In this document: positions 1 to 11,076 of the stretch, one piece after another
How positions within the stretch are numbered: position 1 is the first letter of the stretch
How the letters are laid out: every line of letters starts with the position of its first letter
Source: Desmospora profundinema
GTDB taxonomy: Bacteria; Bacillota; Bacilli; Thermoactinomycetales; DSM-45169
Assembly: GCF_031454155.1 (NCBI RefSeq)
Contig: NZ_JAVDQG010000005.1
Coordinates: forward strand, 276,404 to 340,403
Direction of reading: 5' to 3'
DNA length: 64,000 bases
Translations under genes and position numbers: made by a program
The notes under the pieces: model-generated
Seen by the model: only the letters and a program-made list of their open reading frames with translations
Databases searched by the model: none
Told to the model about the DNA's origin: nothing

Positions 1-550
1 TGATGACGATCGCTGCCAGGTATGCGATCAGCAGACCGGCGGTAAGGGATGCCCATACGTGATCCAGGGAACGATTGACCGTATCCAGATCCAGCGCGAT
101 CCGAACCACCCCCTGGACTCCCGCCTCCCCCACCGGCTTCACCGGAATATAGACAAACAGGCGGTCATCGGTGGTGACCCGGTTATAACCGTTTTCCGTT
201 TGGTCGCGAAGCGAGCGGGCCACTTCCGGAACGTCCGACAGATTGCCCCACTCCTCCGGCGGCCGCTCTGAATCTCCTACAACCGTTCCATCCGCTCGGA
301 TCAGTGTAATATGGGCATCCAAAGCAGTGCTGTATGCTTCCGCACGGTTCTGAAATACTTCCGGCTCCGTCTCCGCCGCCCGCCAGTTGAGACTGCCCGC
401 CAACAGCTCTCCTTCCTTTGACAAACGATCGGTCAACGATTCCAGGTAAGAAGCTTTTAACAGCAGTGCGACAAAAATGCCGGTGCCCAGCACCGACAGT
501 CCGATCAAGATAATAAAGACCACAGTCAGGCGATTGCGAAGGGATTTCAT
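1..550 (-). CDS. phoR: PhoR-type sensor histidine kinase, N-terminal part (runs off the left edge)
   Basis: Only about the first 183 codons lie in the window. The protein starts MKSLRNRLTVVFIILIG, with a first membrane helix at about residues 7-30, an extracytoplasmic sensor domain to about residue 155 and a second helix near 160-180. The HAMP, PAS and kinase domains must lie beyond base 1. The start ATG overlaps the stop of the upstream response-regulator gene as ATGA, so the two are translationally coupled. By family and position (phoP, mdh, icd, citZ upstream) this is the sensor of phosphate starvation, phosphorylating PhoP from the cytoplasmic membrane. The kinase part itself cannot be seen here. 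Confidence 0.85.
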   Translation of the reverse strand, partial: MKSLRNRLTVVFIILIGLSVLGTGIFVALLLKASYLESLTDRLSKEGELLAGSLNWRAAETEPEVFQNRAEAYSTALDAHITLIRADGTVVGDSERPPEEWGNLSDVPEVARSLRDQTENGYNRVTTDDRLFVYIPVKPVGEAGVQGVVRIALDLDTVNRSLDHVWASLTAGLLIAYLAAIVI

Positions 551-1257
551 GAGTGCTTCGGACCTTCAAACTTGTATCCGATGCCGCGCACTGTCTTAAT
601 GTAAACGGGATTGCGGGAATCTTCCTCCACCTTCTCCCGCAGATGGCTCACATGGACATCCACGATCCTCGTATCCCCGATATAGTCATAATCCCAAACA
701 GCATTTAGCAGTTGGTCCCGGGACAACACGCGTCCCCGATGATTGGCCAGATAGATTAAGAGTTCAAACTCTTTCGGTGTCAGATCGACGGACTTGCCAC
801 CGCGCAATACTTCGTACCCTTCCACATCGATGACCAAGTCTCCCACTTCCATAGCCGTTTGCTTCTCGTGGGCCGCTTGATCCTTGGATACATCCACCCG
901 GCGGAAAATCGCTTTTACCCGGGCCACCAGTTCCCTCGGGCTGAAGGGTTTGGTCATATAGTCGTCGGCTCCTAACTCTAGGCCCAACACTTTGTCAAAC
1001 TCCTCTGTCTTGGCCGTCAACATCAAGATGGGCAAATGATGATTTTCCCTGCGCACCTGTTTACACACTTCCAGGCCGTCCACTTTGGGCAACATCAAAT
1101 CCAGTACCAAGAGATCGGGTTTCATCTCTTTTACCATCTGGAGGGCCGTTTCTCCGTCGGAAGCGACTCCCACCTTGCAGCCTTCCTTCTCCAGGTTGAA
1201 CTGAACCAGTTTTACAATCGAAGGCTCATCATCCACCACCAAGACGCGCTTTTCCAT
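547..1257 (-). CDS. phoP: PhoP-type response regulator (OmpR family)
   Basis: A 236-residue two-component response regulator. The receiver domain (about 1-120) shows the acidic pair D9-D10, phospho-acceptor D53 in LVLDLMLP, T81 and K103. A winged-helix DNA-binding domain follows (about 135-230, with DTRIVDVHVSHLREKV). The start chosen is MEKRVLVVDD, because a GGAGG lies 7-9 bases upstream; an in-frame ATG 15 bases earlier has no such site. It overlaps phoR by four bases. In Bacillus the PhoPR pair turns on phosphate scavenging and cell-wall remodelling under phosphate limitation; that role is inferred from family and gene order. Confidence 0.93.
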   Translation of the reverse strand: MEKRVLVVDDEPSIVKLVQFNLEKEGCKVGVASDGETALQMVKEMKPDLLVLDLMLPKVDGLEVCKQVRRENHHLPILMLTAKTEEFDKVLGLELGADDYMTKPFSPRELVARVKAIFRRVDVSKDQAAHEKQTAMEVGDLVIDVEGYEVLRGGKSVDLTPKEFELLIYLANHRGRVLSRDQLLNAVWDYDYIGDTRIVDVHVSHLREKVEEDSRNPVYIKTVRGIGYKFEGPKHS

Positions 1258-1449
1258 TGAACCATCCTCCACTTTCCCAGTTCTCCAACATTTGTTTTTC
1301 AGTTGCTAACCCACTTCTATTCTCCCTCAACAACAGGCTCCCAATCCACTCCATCGTAACGGGTGGCGCCATTTTCGTAAAGTCCCAACTCTCATCCCTC
1401 CACACACAAAAAAAGCCCTGCTCCTTGCGGAGAGGACAGTTGTTCACTG

Positions 1450-1926
1450 TTAAAAATTTTCATACGCATCCCGAAAAAGCCGATTGGTCGGCGGTGGTCC
1501 CAGCACGTCCAGCTCACCGTCGATCACCCTGCGGCCATCCTCATCTTCGCCGATCACTTCCAAGGTAAGCTGATGCCGGCCATCGTCTTTCCCGATCACC
1601 TTCAAACGCAATCGGATCGCGGAGCTGTGACGGGCCGCTTCAGGGAAGGTGATCCGTTGACCGACGACCCGGCTTCCAGGACCGGGCAGCCGCTTGGATA
1701 CGCGACCGGTCACCCAACCCAAGAGCAATCCCGGGGGAACGACCACATGGCCGTAAGGGGTTTGTTCCGCATAAACCGATTGCAGAAACAAGGGGTTCGT
1801 GTCTTCCGTCACCCCCAGATACAGGAGCACGTCCCGATCCTCCACCCGCCGGAGAAACTCATCCGTCTCCCCTACGCTGACAGCCTCCCACTCCCGCGGG
1901 GTCTCCCGTTTTTTTCCGAGGATCAT
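1450..1926 (-). CDS. MaoC/FAS1-like hotdog-fold dehydratase family protein
   Basis: A 158-residue protein with the look of the MaoC-like hotdog fold: a central stretch with D-x-N-P-L-F (about residues 40-50) and a hydrophobic GHVVVPPGLLLGWVTG segment corresponding to the hot-dog helix, then three beta-rich segments. It lies between mdh and phoP, where Bacillales often carry a MaoC-type gene. Its substrate is unknown; enoyl-thioester hydration is the usual family activity. The start at 1926 is preferred because an AAAGGAGG lies 7 bases before it; the ATG at 1932 abuts that site. The catalytic Asp-His pair of true (R)-hydratases is only partly evident, so an accessory role is possible. Confidence 0.7.
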   Translation of the reverse strand: MILGKKRETPREWEAVSVGETDEFLRRVEDRDVLLYLGVTEDTNPLFLQSVYAEQTPYGHVVVPPGLLLGWVTGRVSKRLPGPGSRVVGQRITFPEAARHSSAIRLRLKVIGKDDGRHQLTLEVIGEDEDGRRVIDGELDVLGPPPTNRLFRDAYENF

Positions 1927-2001
1927 GACCATCCCTCCTTTGTATGCGCTTACATTTCGGTGCGGCGAAAGAGAGAGCCCGTGGATGGGCCCTCTCTTTC
2001 C

Positions 2002-2940
2002 TCAGCCCAATACCTTCATCACACTGCGAACCGAATCGGCCGACCGATCCAGCGCTGCTTTCTCTTCCTCGGTCAACTCCAGCTCGATCACTTGCTCCAG
2101 ACCATTGCCACCCAACACGACCGGTACGCCCAGGTACATATCCTTATAGCCGTATTCGCCTTCCAAGTAAGCGATCGCCGGCAACACGCGGCGTTTGTCT
2201 TTCAAAATCGCTTCCGCCATTTGTACCAGGGAAGCGGCAGGGGCGTAGTAGGCACTTCCATTGCCCAGCAGACCGACGATCTCACCGCCGCCTTTGCGGG
2301 TGCGTTCCACGATGGCATCCAGCCGCTCTTTCGGCAGCCATTTTTCCAGCGGGATTCCACCGGCATACGAGTAGCGTACCAGCGGTACCATGTCGTCTCC
2401 ATGCCCTCCCAGAACAAACCCGGTCACATCCTCGACGGACAGATTCAGTTCCTGGGCAATAAAGGTGCGGAAACGGGCAGTGTCCAACACACCGGATTGG
2501 CCGATCACCCGGTTTTTAGGAAAACCGGAAGTACGGAACACTTCATAGGTCATCGCATCCACCGGATTGGTCAACACCAGGATCGTACAGTTCGGGGAGT
2601 GTTTCACTACTGATTCGGTGACTGCACGCATCACTTTCGCATTGGTGCTGACTAAGTCATCCCGGCTCATCCCCGGTTTGCGGGCGATCCCCGCCGTGAT
2701 GATTACCAAATCCGAGTCTTGGGTGTCCGCATAATCGACGGTACCGGTGATGCGGGCATCAAACCCTTCCACCGGACCCGCTTGTGCCATATCCAAGGCT
2801 TTTCCTTTTGTGGGACCTTCCGCCTGCGGAATATCCACCAGAACGATATCCCCCAATTCTTTTTGCGCCAGCATCAATGCGGTGGTGGCTCCGGTAAAGC
2901 CGCTGCCGATAATGGAAACCTTTCTTCTGCGAATCGACAT
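2002..2940 (-). CDS. mdh: Malate dehydrogenase
   Basis: A 312-residue LDH-like NAD-dependent malate dehydrogenase that interconverts malate and oxaloacetate in the TCA cycle. The Rossmann motif [10 protein letters not shown] opens the protein with an acidic residue at the end of beta-2 (VLVD), as for NAD. Substrate arginines R87, R93 and R156, N125 in TNPVD and catalytic H180 in GGHGDD are all visible. The length is that of Bacillus Mdh. It is last of the citZ-icd-mdh set, 28 bases after icd, on the same strand. It is probably co-transcribed with them. Confidence 0.97.
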   Translation of the reverse strand: MSIRRRKVSIIGSGFTGATTALMLAQKELGDIVLVDIPQAEGPTKGKALDMAQAGPVEGFDARITGTVDYADTQDSDLVIITAGIARKPGMSRDDLVSTNAKVMRAVTESVVKHSPNCTILVLTNPVDAMTYEVFRTSGFPKNRVIGQSGVLDTARFRTFIAQELNLSVEDVTGFVLGGHGDDMVPLVRYSYAGGIPLEKWLPKERLDAIVERTRKGGGEIVGLLGNGSAYYAPAASLVQMAEAILKDKRRVLPAIAYLEGEYGYKDMYLGVPVVLGGNGLEQVIELELTEEEKAALDRSADSVRSVMKVLG

Positions 2941-2968
2941 GAGTATCCTCCTCGCTGTATGTCGGATG

Positions 2969-4255
2969 TTATAAATTCTCGATCAGTTTAGTGGCAAATT
3001 GGGAGCACTTCAGTTCTGTGGCACCATCCATCAACCGGGCAAAGTCATAGGTTACTTGCTTCTGGCTGATTGTCCGATCCATCGCTCGGTAGATGCGGTC
3101 GGCCGCTTCCTGCCAACCCAGGTGTTCCAACATCAGCACGCCGGACAGAATGACCGATCCAGGGTTCACTTTATCCAATCCCGCATATTTCGGAGCGGTG
3201 CCGTGGGTCGCTTCAAAGATGGCATGACCCGATTCAAAGTTGATATTGGCTCCCGGTGCGATTCCGATCCCACCCACTTGGGCAGCTAACGCATCGGAAA
3301 TATAATCCCCGTTCAGGTTGAGGGTGGCGATCACGTCATACTCCGCAGGACGGGTCATAATCTGTTGCAGGAAGGCATCTGCGATGGAGTCCTTGACGAT
3401 GATCTTGCCGGCTGCTTCCGCTTCGGCTTGTGCTTGATTGGCCGCGTCCAGGCCGTGTTTTTCTTTGATCTCATCATACTGAGCCCATGTAAACACCTTG
3501 TCCCCGAACTCCCGTGCGGCCAGTTCGTACCCCCAGCTTTTGAAGGCTCCCTCGGTGAACTTCATAATGTTTCCTTTGTGAACCAGTGTCACGCTTTTGC
3601 GCCCCTGGTCCAGGGCGTACTGGATGGCAGACCGGACCAACCGTTCCGTTCCCTCGCGAGAAACCGGTTTCACTCCAATTCCGGATGTTTCGGGGAATCG
3701 GATCTTTTTGACTCCCATTTCCTCGCGCAGGAAACGAATCACCTTGCGGGCATCCTCGGATTCGGCCTCCCACTCAATCCCGGCGTAAATATCCTCGGAG
3801 TTTTCACGGAAAATGACCATATCCACATCCTCCGGACGTTTCACCGGGGACGGAACTCCGTTGAAATAGCGGACCGGACGCAGACAAACAAACAGGTCCA
3901 ATTCTTGCCTCAACGCCACGTTGAGGGAGCGAATGCCTCCTCCCACCGGCGTGGTCAACGGCCCTTTGATGGCCACATAGTATTCTTCGATGGTTTTCAG
4001 CGTTTCCGCCGGCAACCATTCCCCAAATTGCTTGTACGCCTTTTCACCGGCATAGATTTCAAACCACTCGATCTTCTTGGTGGATCCGTAGGCTTTCTCC
4101 ACCGACGCATCCAGTACGCGGCGAGCCGCAGCCCAGATGTCCGGCCCGATTCCATCCCCTTCGATAAACGGAATGATCGGATGATCGGGCACTTGAAGTT
4201 CCCCGTTTTGAAGAATGATTTTCTCTCCTTGTTGCGGCGCTTCATACAGTGCCAT
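2969..4255 (-). CDS. icd: NADP-dependent isocitrate dehydrogenase
   Basis: A 428-residue isocitrate dehydrogenase of the bacterial NADP type, which oxidises isocitrate to 2-oxoglutarate. The substrate and phosphorylation-site loop [13 protein letters not shown], the arginine-rich segment [12 protein letters not shown] and the metal-binding [15 protein letters not shown] are present. So is the nucleotide-binding [11 protein letters not shown]. An ATG start at 4255 is preceded by an AAAGGAGTG. It sits between citZ and mdh, 53 bases after citZ, as in Bacillus. No regulator site can be named from the sequence. Confidence 0.97.
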   Translation of the reverse strand: MALYEAPQQGEKIILQNGELQVPDHPIIPFIEGDGIGPDIWAAARRVLDASVEKAYGSTKKIEWFEIYAGEKAYKQFGEWLPAETLKTIEEYYVAIKGPLTTPVGGGIRSLNVALRQELDLFVCLRPVRYFNGVPSPVKRPEDVDMVIFRENSEDIYAGIEWEAESEDARKVIRFLREEMGVKKIRFPETSGIGVKPVSREGTERLVRSAIQYALDQGRKSVTLVHKGNIMKFTEGAFKSWGYELAAREFGDKVFTWAQYDEIKEKHGLDAANQAQAEAEAAGKIIVKDSIADAFLQQIMTRPAEYDVIATLNLNGDYISDALAAQVGGIGIAPGANINFESGHAIFEATHGTAPKYAGLDKVNPGSVILSGVLMLEHLGWQEAADRIYRAMDRTISQKQVTYDFARLMDGATELKCSQFATKLIENL

Positions 4256-4308
4256 AACAACACTCCTTTTCCTGAGTTCCTGATTGTGTGCAGCGATGTT
4301 TGGAAGGT

Positions 4309-5424
4309 TTAGCGCTGATCGATCGGCACGTACGTCACATTGGTCGGTCCTACGTATTCGGCACGGGGTCGAATCAGACGATTGTCGCTAAACTGCTCCA
4401 ACACATGGGCGGTCCACCCTGTCACCCGGCTGATGGCGAAAATGGGAGTAAACAGGTTGCGCGGAATCCCCAGGTAATGGTATGTGGAAGCCGAATAGAA
4501 GTCCACGTTGGGCTTCAATCCTTTTTTGCTTTGGACGAGATCGTCAATCTGAACCGACATCTCAAACCACTTGGGTTCGCCCGTCAGTTCAGCCATTTGA
4601 CGCGACATCTCGCGCAGGTGCTTTGCCCGCGGGTCACCATCTTTGTAAACACGATGGCCGAAGCCCATAATCTTCTCCTTGTTGTCCAACTTACGGGTGA
4701 TCACGTCTTCCACCTTGTCGACGCTGCCGACTTCCTCCTCCAGCATCTCCATGACGCGTTCGTTGGCACCGCCATGCAGAGGTCCTTTTAACGTGCCGAT
4801 GGCTGTAGTGATGGCGGAATACAGATCCGACAAGGTAGCCGTGGTAACCCGGGAGGCAAACGTGGAAGCATTCAGCTCATGGTCCGCATGCAGGATCAAC
4901 GCCTTATCGATCGCCTTCACCGCCACCGGATCCGGCTCTTGCCCGTGGAGCATGTAAACAAAGTTGTAGGAAAAACCTTTCCCATCTTGAGGCTCCACGG
5001 GCTCCTTACCGTCTCTGATGCGGAACAGCGCCGCTACGATCGTCGGCATTTTAGCCGTTAAACTGATGGCTTTATCATAGTTGGCCTTTTCACTGTTGTC
5101 CTCTGCCTGTTCATCGTACAAGCCAAGGGCGGAGACGGCGGTCCGAAGAGCAGCCATCGGATGGACGTTTTTGGGATAAGCTTTCAATTGCTCCACAATC
5201 CCTTGTGGCAAGGAAGCGTCGGAGGCCAATCGCTTTGTCAGCACATCCAACTCCTCCCGCTTGGGCAAGCGACCGTTCCAAAGCAGGAAGGCCACTTCTT
5301 CAAAGCTGGCTTTTTCAGCCAAATCATCAATGTTGATCCCCCGATAGGTCAACACTCCATCGACAATGGAACTGATCCGTGAGTTGAGTGCAACGACACC
5401 CTCCAATCCTCTCGTAACCGTCAT
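4309..5424 (-). CDS. citZ: Citrate synthase
   Basis: A 371-residue type-II-fold citrate synthase (CitZ-like) that condenses acetyl-CoA and oxaloacetate. The catalytic histidine motifs [10 protein letters not shown] and [14 protein letters not shown] and the C-terminal D-F-Y-S-A segment are visible. The start [12 protein letters not shown] is chosen because AAAGGAGCG lies about 7 bases upstream; an ATG 18 bases earlier lacks a site. First of the citZ-icd-mdh unit. Its upstream region carries an AT-rich ATAATTAT around 5516-5523 that could be part of a promoter or a CcpC-type site, which I cannot decide by eye. Confidence 0.96.
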   Translation of the reverse strand: MTVTRGLEGVVALNSRISSIVDGVLTYRGINIDDLAEKASFEEVAFLLWNGRLPKREELDVLTKRLASDASLPQGIVEQLKAYPKNVHPMAALRTAVSALGLYDEQAEDNSEKANYDKAISLTAKMPTIVAALFRIRDGKEPVEPQDGKGFSYNFVYMLHGQEPDPVAVKAIDKALILHADHELNASTFASRVTTATLSDLYSAITTAIGTLKGPLHGGANERVMEMLEEEVGSVDKVEDVITRKLDNKEKIMGFGHRVYKDGDPRAKHLREMSRQMAELTGEPKWFEMSVQIDDLVQSKKGLKPNVDFYSASTYHYLGIPRNLFTPIFAISRVTGWTAHVLEQFSDNRLIRPRAEYVGPTNVTYVPIDQR

Positions 5425-5838
5425 ACAATCGCTCCTTTGCAATGTTTGGTGCTTCGGGCACTACATCAGGCCGCAGGATTGACCCTTCAGTCGGGAAAAT
5501 GTATGAAATCCCTCGTATAATTATTGAACGCAAAGCACTTTCTTTTTAGCGAACTTTGCTCGCTTTCAAAAAACTCATCTGCGCTTCGCCAAAGCGTTTC
5601 GTAAAAGAACCGTCCGTTCCCCTGTCATCGTTTGCGGTTCGATTACTAAATAGCTTGAGTGCCTTTCGTGCCCCGTATCGCCCACTTCAGTTTACCACAA
5701 AAAAACGCATGGTTCACCCAGTCAGTTGCATGGATCTTGCATCCTATACTCATGGGCAGCATGGATTTTCTCACCGTTTGGGATTATATAATAACAGGGA
5801 GTTCTTGTCCCACTCCGTACAGTCGGGAAGTGATTCTT
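5425..5838. other. Intergenic region between divergent citZ and ytvI
   Basis: 414 bases with no convincing gene. It must hold the citZ promoter (minus strand) and the ytvI promoter (plus strand). Small imperfect hairpins occur near 5546-5572. A TATAAT at 5787-5792 is the only clear plus-strand minus-10 candidate; a matching minus-35 hexamer is weak. Confidence 0.5.
5764..5792 (+). promoter_or_regulatory. Possible promoter of ytvI
   Basis: A perfect TATAAT lies at 5787-5792, about 47 bases before the proposed start codon. The hexamer 17 bases upstream (GATTTT) is a poor minus-35, so this may be an activated or a different sigma-factor promoter. Confidence 0.35.
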
Positions 5839-6975
5839 TTGAATCGCCAAGCCGTAGAGATCGCCTTACGAGCCGCTTGGGTGTTGGCCCTATTGGTAGT
5901 GGGCTATGGGTTGTTCTCCTTCCTCATCCCCTTTTTATATCCGTTTCTCATCGGGTGGCTGATCGCCATGAGCGCAGAACCGTTGGTCCGTTGGTTGGAA
6001 CGGAGAGCACGCCTGCCACGGTGGGCGGGAGTGACGCTGACCCTGGTCCTGATTGTGTCCGCCATCGTCACTGGGTTGATTTTTCTCATTTCCCAGATTG
6101 TCATCGAATTGACACATTTGGCTGAGTTACTCCCTGCCTACTTAGACCAATTCAACCAATATATTCTACATACGTTTGTCTACGAGGAAAATGCACTAAC
6201 TCGAACCATCCAAAACATCCAGGATTACTTAGAGAAAAATCCGGAACAGCGAACAGAGATCTTAAACAGTATTCGGGACAACCTGGGACTCGTCGCCACC
6301 AAAGGAACGGAATTGATTACCAGCATTATCGCCGGTATTGGAACGTTCCTCGGCAATCTCCCTTACTATGCCACAGTTCTAGTTTTTTGTATTCTGGCGG
6401 CTTTTTTCATCGGTCTCGATTGGCCCCGTCTGCACGAACTTCTGCTGCGTTTTATTCCGGATCGCATCCGTTCCACCGGCGGTCTTGTCATTCGGGACTT
6501 AAAAAAAGCCTTATTCGGCTTCGTTCGTGCCCAGCTCACCTTGATCACTATAACCGGTGTGATCGTCTGGATCGGCTTCACCATCATCGGACTGAATTAT
6601 GCCCTTACTATCGCACTCGTAACCGCGGTGGTCGACTTGCTTCCCTATTTTGGAGTGGGAGCGGTGTTAGTTCCTTGGGCCATCTACCTGCTTTTAACCG
6701 GAAATTTCTCAATGGGAGCCGGTATTGCCATTTTGTATGTGATTATCCTCATTGTCCGACAGATGCTGGAACCCAAGCTGGTCGCGACTAATATCGGTTT
6801 GAATCCCCTGCTCACCTTGGTGGCGTTGTTTGTCGGTCTGAAAGCCATCGGAATCTTAGGCCTGCTGGTGGGTCCGGTAGTGGCCGTGATCCTCGTCGCC
6901 CTCTACCGTGCCCGGGTGTTTCAGGATCTGTATCGATTTATTCGAAATGGAAGCGATACAGTTGCCGACAAATAA
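5839..6975 (+). CDS. ytvI: YtvI-type sporulation integral membrane protein (AI-2E/PerM transporter family)
   Basis: About 378 residues, member of the AI-2E transporter (PerM) family: two N-terminal helix pairs (about residues 8-60), a long soluble segment at about 80-160, then five or six helices to the C terminus, including the typical VDLLPYFGVGAVLVPWAIYL. Gene position beside fxsA and citZ matches ytvI of Bacillus, a sporulation membrane protein whose substrate is unknown. The start is uncertain: TTG at 5839 has GGGAAG 8 bases upstream, while the in-frame GTG at 5830 has no spacing for it. An upstream in-frame extension to 5659 is not protein-like. Confidence 0.85.
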   Translation: MNRQAVEIALRAAWVLALLVVGYGLFSFLIPFLYPFLIGWLIAMSAEPLVRWLERRARLPRWAGVTLTLVLIVSAIVTGLIFLISQIVIELTHLAELLPAYLDQFNQYILHTFVYEENALTRTIQNIQDYLEKNPEQRTEILNSIRDNLGLVATKGTELITSIIAGIGTFLGNLPYYATVLVFCILAAFFIGLDWPRLHELLLRFIPDRIRSTGGLVIRDLKKALFGFVRAQLTLITITGVIVWIGFTIIGLNYALTIALVTAVVDLLPYFGVGAVLVPWAIYLLLTGNFSMGAGIAILYVIILIVRQMLEPKLVATNIGLNPLLTLVALFVGLKAIGILGLLVGPVVAVILVALYRARVFQDLYRFIRNGSDTVADK

Positions 6976-7020
6976 AAAACGCCCCGGCGAACGGCTAGGA
7001 CGCTTATCCATCTATACTTT

Positions 7021-7419
7021 TTAGCGGCGGGTCACCCAGATGAGGGTCCCGTTTTGCATCATCCGGGTGAGGGTTTTTTTCATAAACAGTTTGATCATGC
7101 CGCGGGGATAAGGAAGCAGGAGCGCAAATCCGATGGCATCCGTAAAAAATCCCGGAGTCAACAGTAATAACCCCCCACACAGGATGCAGATTCCATCCAG
7201 TATGGCTTCACCGGGCAATTCGTTGTTCCTTAACTGAATTTGAGCCAGCCGTAAGGTTTGCAGCCCTTGCCATTTGGCTAAATAGCCGCCGACCAAACCG
7301 GTGGCGATTACCAACAACACCGTGGGACCCGCACCAATCCAGCTGCCAACCGTGACCAATCCCCAGATTTCCATGGCCGGGACGATGATTAGCAACAGGA
7401 TGATGATCCGAAACACCAT
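7021..7419 (-). CDS. fxsA: FxsA family membrane protein
   Basis: A 132-residue cytoplasmic-membrane protein of the FxsA family (YtzA in Bacillus). It has a helix at the N terminus (FRIIILLLIIVPAMEIWGL), a second at about 27-50 and a third at about 75-100 with the family signature GG-LLLLTPGFFTDAIG. FxsA is named for suppressing F-plasmid exclusion of phage T7 in E. coli; its cellular job is unknown. The start at 7419 gives the normal family N terminus. It begins six bases after the stop of the thioesterase gene, so the two are probably one transcript. Confidence 0.9.
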   Translation of the reverse strand: MVFRIIILLLIIVPAMEIWGLVTVGSWIGAGPTVLLVIATGLVGGYLAKWQGLQTLRLAQIQLRNNELPGEAILDGICILCGGLLLLTPGFFTDAIGFALLLPYPRGMIKLFMKKTLTRMMQNGTLIWVTRR

Positions 7420-7424
7420 CTCCC

Positions 7425-7865
7425 TCACTCTCCTTGTTCGCTTTTGCAGGTGAAAGCACGCAAGCGTGAACACCATTGTGGCTGGGTACGTTCAAAATTG
7501 AAGGATTTCATATCCGGGTTTACCCATAAGTGGATAGTTTGGCCTCGCGCCAATATCCCCCCGTCACTCAGCCGGACCACCTCATAAGCAAACGTTAATT
7601 TGGAGCCCCGCATCTCACGCACCTGTGTACGCACGCCGACCACATCATCAAATCTGGCCGGAGCTACAAAGCGGCAAGAAAGATCCACCACAGGAAGGAG
7701 CATCCCCTTCTCCTCCAACTCTCCATAGGATATGCCCAAACGGCGGATCAATCCGGTTCGCCCCACCTCAAACCAGACGGCGTACTGACTGTGGTGAACG
7801 ACACCCATCTGGTCTGTTTCCTGGTATCGTACACGTAACTGCTCTTCATGATATGGTTCCATCAT
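7425..7865 (-). CDS. YbgC/4HBT-type acyl-CoA thioesterase
   Basis: A 146-residue hotdog-fold thioesterase. The 4HBT signature RYQETDQMGVVHHSQYAVWF near residue 15-35 carries the catalytic Asp (ETDQMG) and the HHS-Y segment of the YbgC/FcbC subfamily, which hydrolyses short acyl-CoA thioesters. The start at 7865 has AAGGG six bases upstream. The C-terminal 20 residues (rich in Cys, Arg and Lys) are not part of the usual fold. It lies between pyk and fxsA on the same strand, but a bidirectional terminator separates it from pyk. Confidence 0.85.
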   Translation of the reverse strand: MMEPYHEEQLRVRYQETDQMGVVHHSQYAVWFEVGRTGLIRRLGISYGELEEKGMLLPVVDLSCRFVAPARFDDVVGVRTQVREMRGSKLTFAYEVVRLSDGGILARGQTIHLWVNPDMKSFNFERTQPQWCSRLRAFTCKSEQGE

Positions 7866-8117
7866 GGATATCCCTTTTCCGCCTCCATCCTTGAAATTCC
7901 CTTTCATTATAGCAAAGAACCCGAGAATGAACCGATTCCTCCGCCATTAGCCATGCATTTTACATATTCCCGTCATTCTCTACACAAACTGAGAATAGCC
8001 AAACTGGACACTACGGGATACAATGGCAGTAAGAAAATCCCTCCGGGACGACAAATAGAGACCGGTTGTTGCCGGATCATAGCGGAAATCAAGAATATGA
8101 AGCGAGGTGAAGCTCAA

Positions 8118-8192
8118 ATGAAACTCTCCAAACGAAGAAAACGACGCAGGCGGTTGCGCTGGTGGATCTTTCCCAGGCTGGGTATCATCTGA
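8118..8192 (+). CDS. Very short arginine/lysine-rich peptide (24 residues)
   Basis: A tiny open reading frame: MKLSKRRKRRRRLRWWIFPR followed by LGII and a stop. GAGGTGA lies 8 bases before the ATG, and an intrinsic terminator begins 6 bases after the stop, so it has all three signals of a small gene. The product would be a basic N half followed by an amphipathic tryptophan-containing tail. I do not recognise it. It stands alone on the plus strand between two minus-strand genes. It could be a membrane-binding peptide or the leftover of a longer gene. Confidence 0.45.
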   Translation: MKLSKRRKRRRRLRWWIFPRLGII

Positions 8193-8197
8193 GATTG

Positions 8198-8238
8198 AAA
8201 AAAGCGCTGACAGGGCGAAAGCCATCAGCGCTTTTTTA
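8198..8238. terminator. Bidirectional intrinsic terminator downstream of pyk
   Basis: AAAAAAGCGCTGA and TCAGCGCTTTTTT form a perfect stem with A and T runs on either side, so it can stop pyk on the minus strand and the small plus-strand peptide gene. Confidence 0.9.
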
Positions 8239-8249
8239 TTTCCTCTTTC

Positions 8250-10001
8250 TTACAATACGTTTGCCCGACCGGAATAGATATGGCCCCTTTCCGCATCGAC
8301 CGTCACATTGATGCCGTCCTTAAAGATGTGCGTCGCATCCTTTACGCCAACCACAACCGGGATTCCCAGGCTTAAACCCACCACTGCGGCATGAGACGTC
8401 AATCCGCCTTCTTCCACAATCACAGCAGCCGCCCGCTCAAAAGAATCCATCATATCTTTATCGGTGCTGCGGGTGACCAAAATGGCACCATCAACCATTT
8501 TGCCGCGCAGCTCCTCCGGACTGGTACCAACAACGATTTTGCCTGTCAGCACCTTTTTGCCAACGCCTTGTCCTTTGGCCAGCACATCACCGATCACGTG
8601 AACCTTCAGGATATTGGTGGTCCCGGATTGACCGACCGGAACTCCGGCGGTGATCACGACCGAGTCCCCATGCCGGACATAACTGGATTTCAGCGATGCG
8701 GCAATCGCCGATTGCAACATTTCGTCAGTGGTGGTCACCTGGGTTCCCAACACCGGGTAGACGCCCCAAACCAAGCACAATTTCCGTAAGACCGAATCGT
8801 GAACCGTAACGGCCACGATGGGAGCCTGGGGGCGGTATTTGGAAACCATACGGGCGGTACGCCCGCTTTCGGTGGAAGTGATAATTGCGGATGATTTCAG
8901 TGTCCATGTCGTATGCACGACCGCTTGGCTGATGGAGTCGGGGATGCTGACGTCCGTTTCTTCGATCCGTTCCCGAAATATATCCGTATATTTCAAGGAG
9001 CTTTCGGCACGGGAAGCAATCCGATCCATCGTTTGCACCGCTTCTACGGGATAGCGTCCGCTGGCCGTCTCACCGGACAGCATAATGGCGTCCGTGCCGT
9101 CAAAAATGGCGTTGGCCACATCACTGGCCTCGGCACGGGTGGGACGGGGGTTGCGCTGCATGGAGTCCAGCATTTGTGTGGCAGTGATGACCGGTTTGCC
9201 CAGACGATTACACAGTCGAATCATTTCTTTTTGAACGATGGGCACCTCTTCAGCGGGAATCTCCACGCCCAAGTCCCCCCGAGCCACCATCAGCCCATCG
9301 GAAACCTCCAGGATGGATTGGAGGTTATCCACACCCTCCTGGTTTTCAATCTTGGAAATGATATGGATATCGGCATCATATTCCTCCAGGATTTTGCGAA
9401 TCTCCAGGACATCCTCCGGTTTTCGGACGAAAGAGGCGGCGATAAAGTCGACCTGGTGCTCAATCCCGAAACGGATATCGGCGGCATCTTTTTCAGTAAT
9501 GCCCGGAAGGTTGACGGAAACGCCGGGAACATTGACCCCTTTCCGACTTTTGAGGGGACCCCCGTTCAAAATTCGGCAATGGATGTCGCTCCCTGCCACT
9601 TCCTTTACTTCTAGGCTGATCAGCCCATCATCCACCAAGATGACGGAACCGGGCTTTACATCCTCCACCAATCCAGGGTAAGAGACGGAAACCTTGGAGG
9701 CATCGCCTTCCATCGGCTCCGTGGTCAATGTAAAATCCGCTCCGGTTTCCAATTCCACTTCATCCACCGCTAACTCTCCGGTGCGAATTTCGGGACCACG
9801 AGTGTCCAGGAGCAGCGCAACCCGGGAATCCAGCTCCGCTTCCACTTCCCGGATCCGCTCGATCCGCCGCAGATGCTCAGCATGATCCCCGTGGGAAAAA
9901 TTGAGCCGTGCTACATTCATTCCAGCTTTGATGAGATTTTTCAGGGTGTCCCTGTCTTCGCTTGCCGGTCCGATGGTACATACGATTTTGGTTTTGCGCA
10001 T
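8250..10001 (-). CDS. pyk: Pyruvate kinase with C-terminal PEP-utilising domain
   Basis: A 583-residue pyruvate kinase, which makes pyruvate and ATP from phosphoenolpyruvate. The N terminus [15 protein letters not shown], the catalytic ISKIENQEG with its lysine, the Mg-binding [12 protein letters not shown] and the substrate loop [10 protein letters not shown] are intact. Residues beyond about 480 add the extra domain typical of Bacillus and Geobacillus Pyk, including [11 protein letters not shown], related to the phospho-histidine domain of PEP synthase. It follows pfkA by 14 bases, so pfkA-pyk form one unit, ended by the hairpin at 8198-8238. Confidence 0.97.
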   Translation of the reverse strand: MRKTKIVCTIGPASEDRDTLKNLIKAGMNVARLNFSHGDHAEHLRRIERIREVEAELDSRVALLLDTRGPEIRTGELAVDEVELETGADFTLTTEPMEGDASKVSVSYPGLVEDVKPGSVILVDDGLISLEVKEVAGSDIHCRILNGGPLKSRKGVNVPGVSVNLPGITEKDAADIRFGIEHQVDFIAASFVRKPEDVLEIRKILEEYDADIHIISKIENQEGVDNLQSILEVSDGLMVARGDLGVEIPAEEVPIVQKEMIRLCNRLGKPVITATQMLDSMQRNPRPTRAEASDVANAIFDGTDAIMLSGETASGRYPVEAVQTMDRIASRAESSLKYTDIFRERIEETDVSIPDSISQAVVHTTWTLKSSAIITSTESGRTARMVSKYRPQAPIVAVTVHDSVLRKLCLVWGVYPVLGTQVTTTDEMLQSAIAASLKSSYVRHGDSVVITAGVPVGQSGTTNILKVHVIGDVLAKGQGVGKKVLTGKIVVGTSPEELRGKMVDGAILVTRSTDKDMMDSFERAAAVIVEEGGLTSHAAVVGLSLGIPVVVGVKDATHIFKDGINVTVDAERGHIYSGRANVL

Positions 10002-10015
10002 GGATGCCCCTCCTA

Positions 10016-10987
<972 letters not shown>

Positions 10988-11076
10988 TCAATAGGATCGT
11001 TGAGTCAGTCTATGCCCGGCGGGACTTTTTTTGTCCATGCGGGACAAAAAAGAGAAACCGTGGTGGGGAAGGACCC

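Noticed and set aside
183..569. Long open frame on the minus strand at the left edge
   Set aside because: It overlaps phoR in another frame; the phoR frame has the membrane helix, the correct coupling to phoP and a family-like sequence.
1573..2613. 346-codon open frame on the plus strand over mdh and the MaoC-like gene
   Set aside because: It is an antisense shadow produced by GC-rich codon use; composition (His, Arg, Gln rich) is not protein-like and there is no ribosome site.
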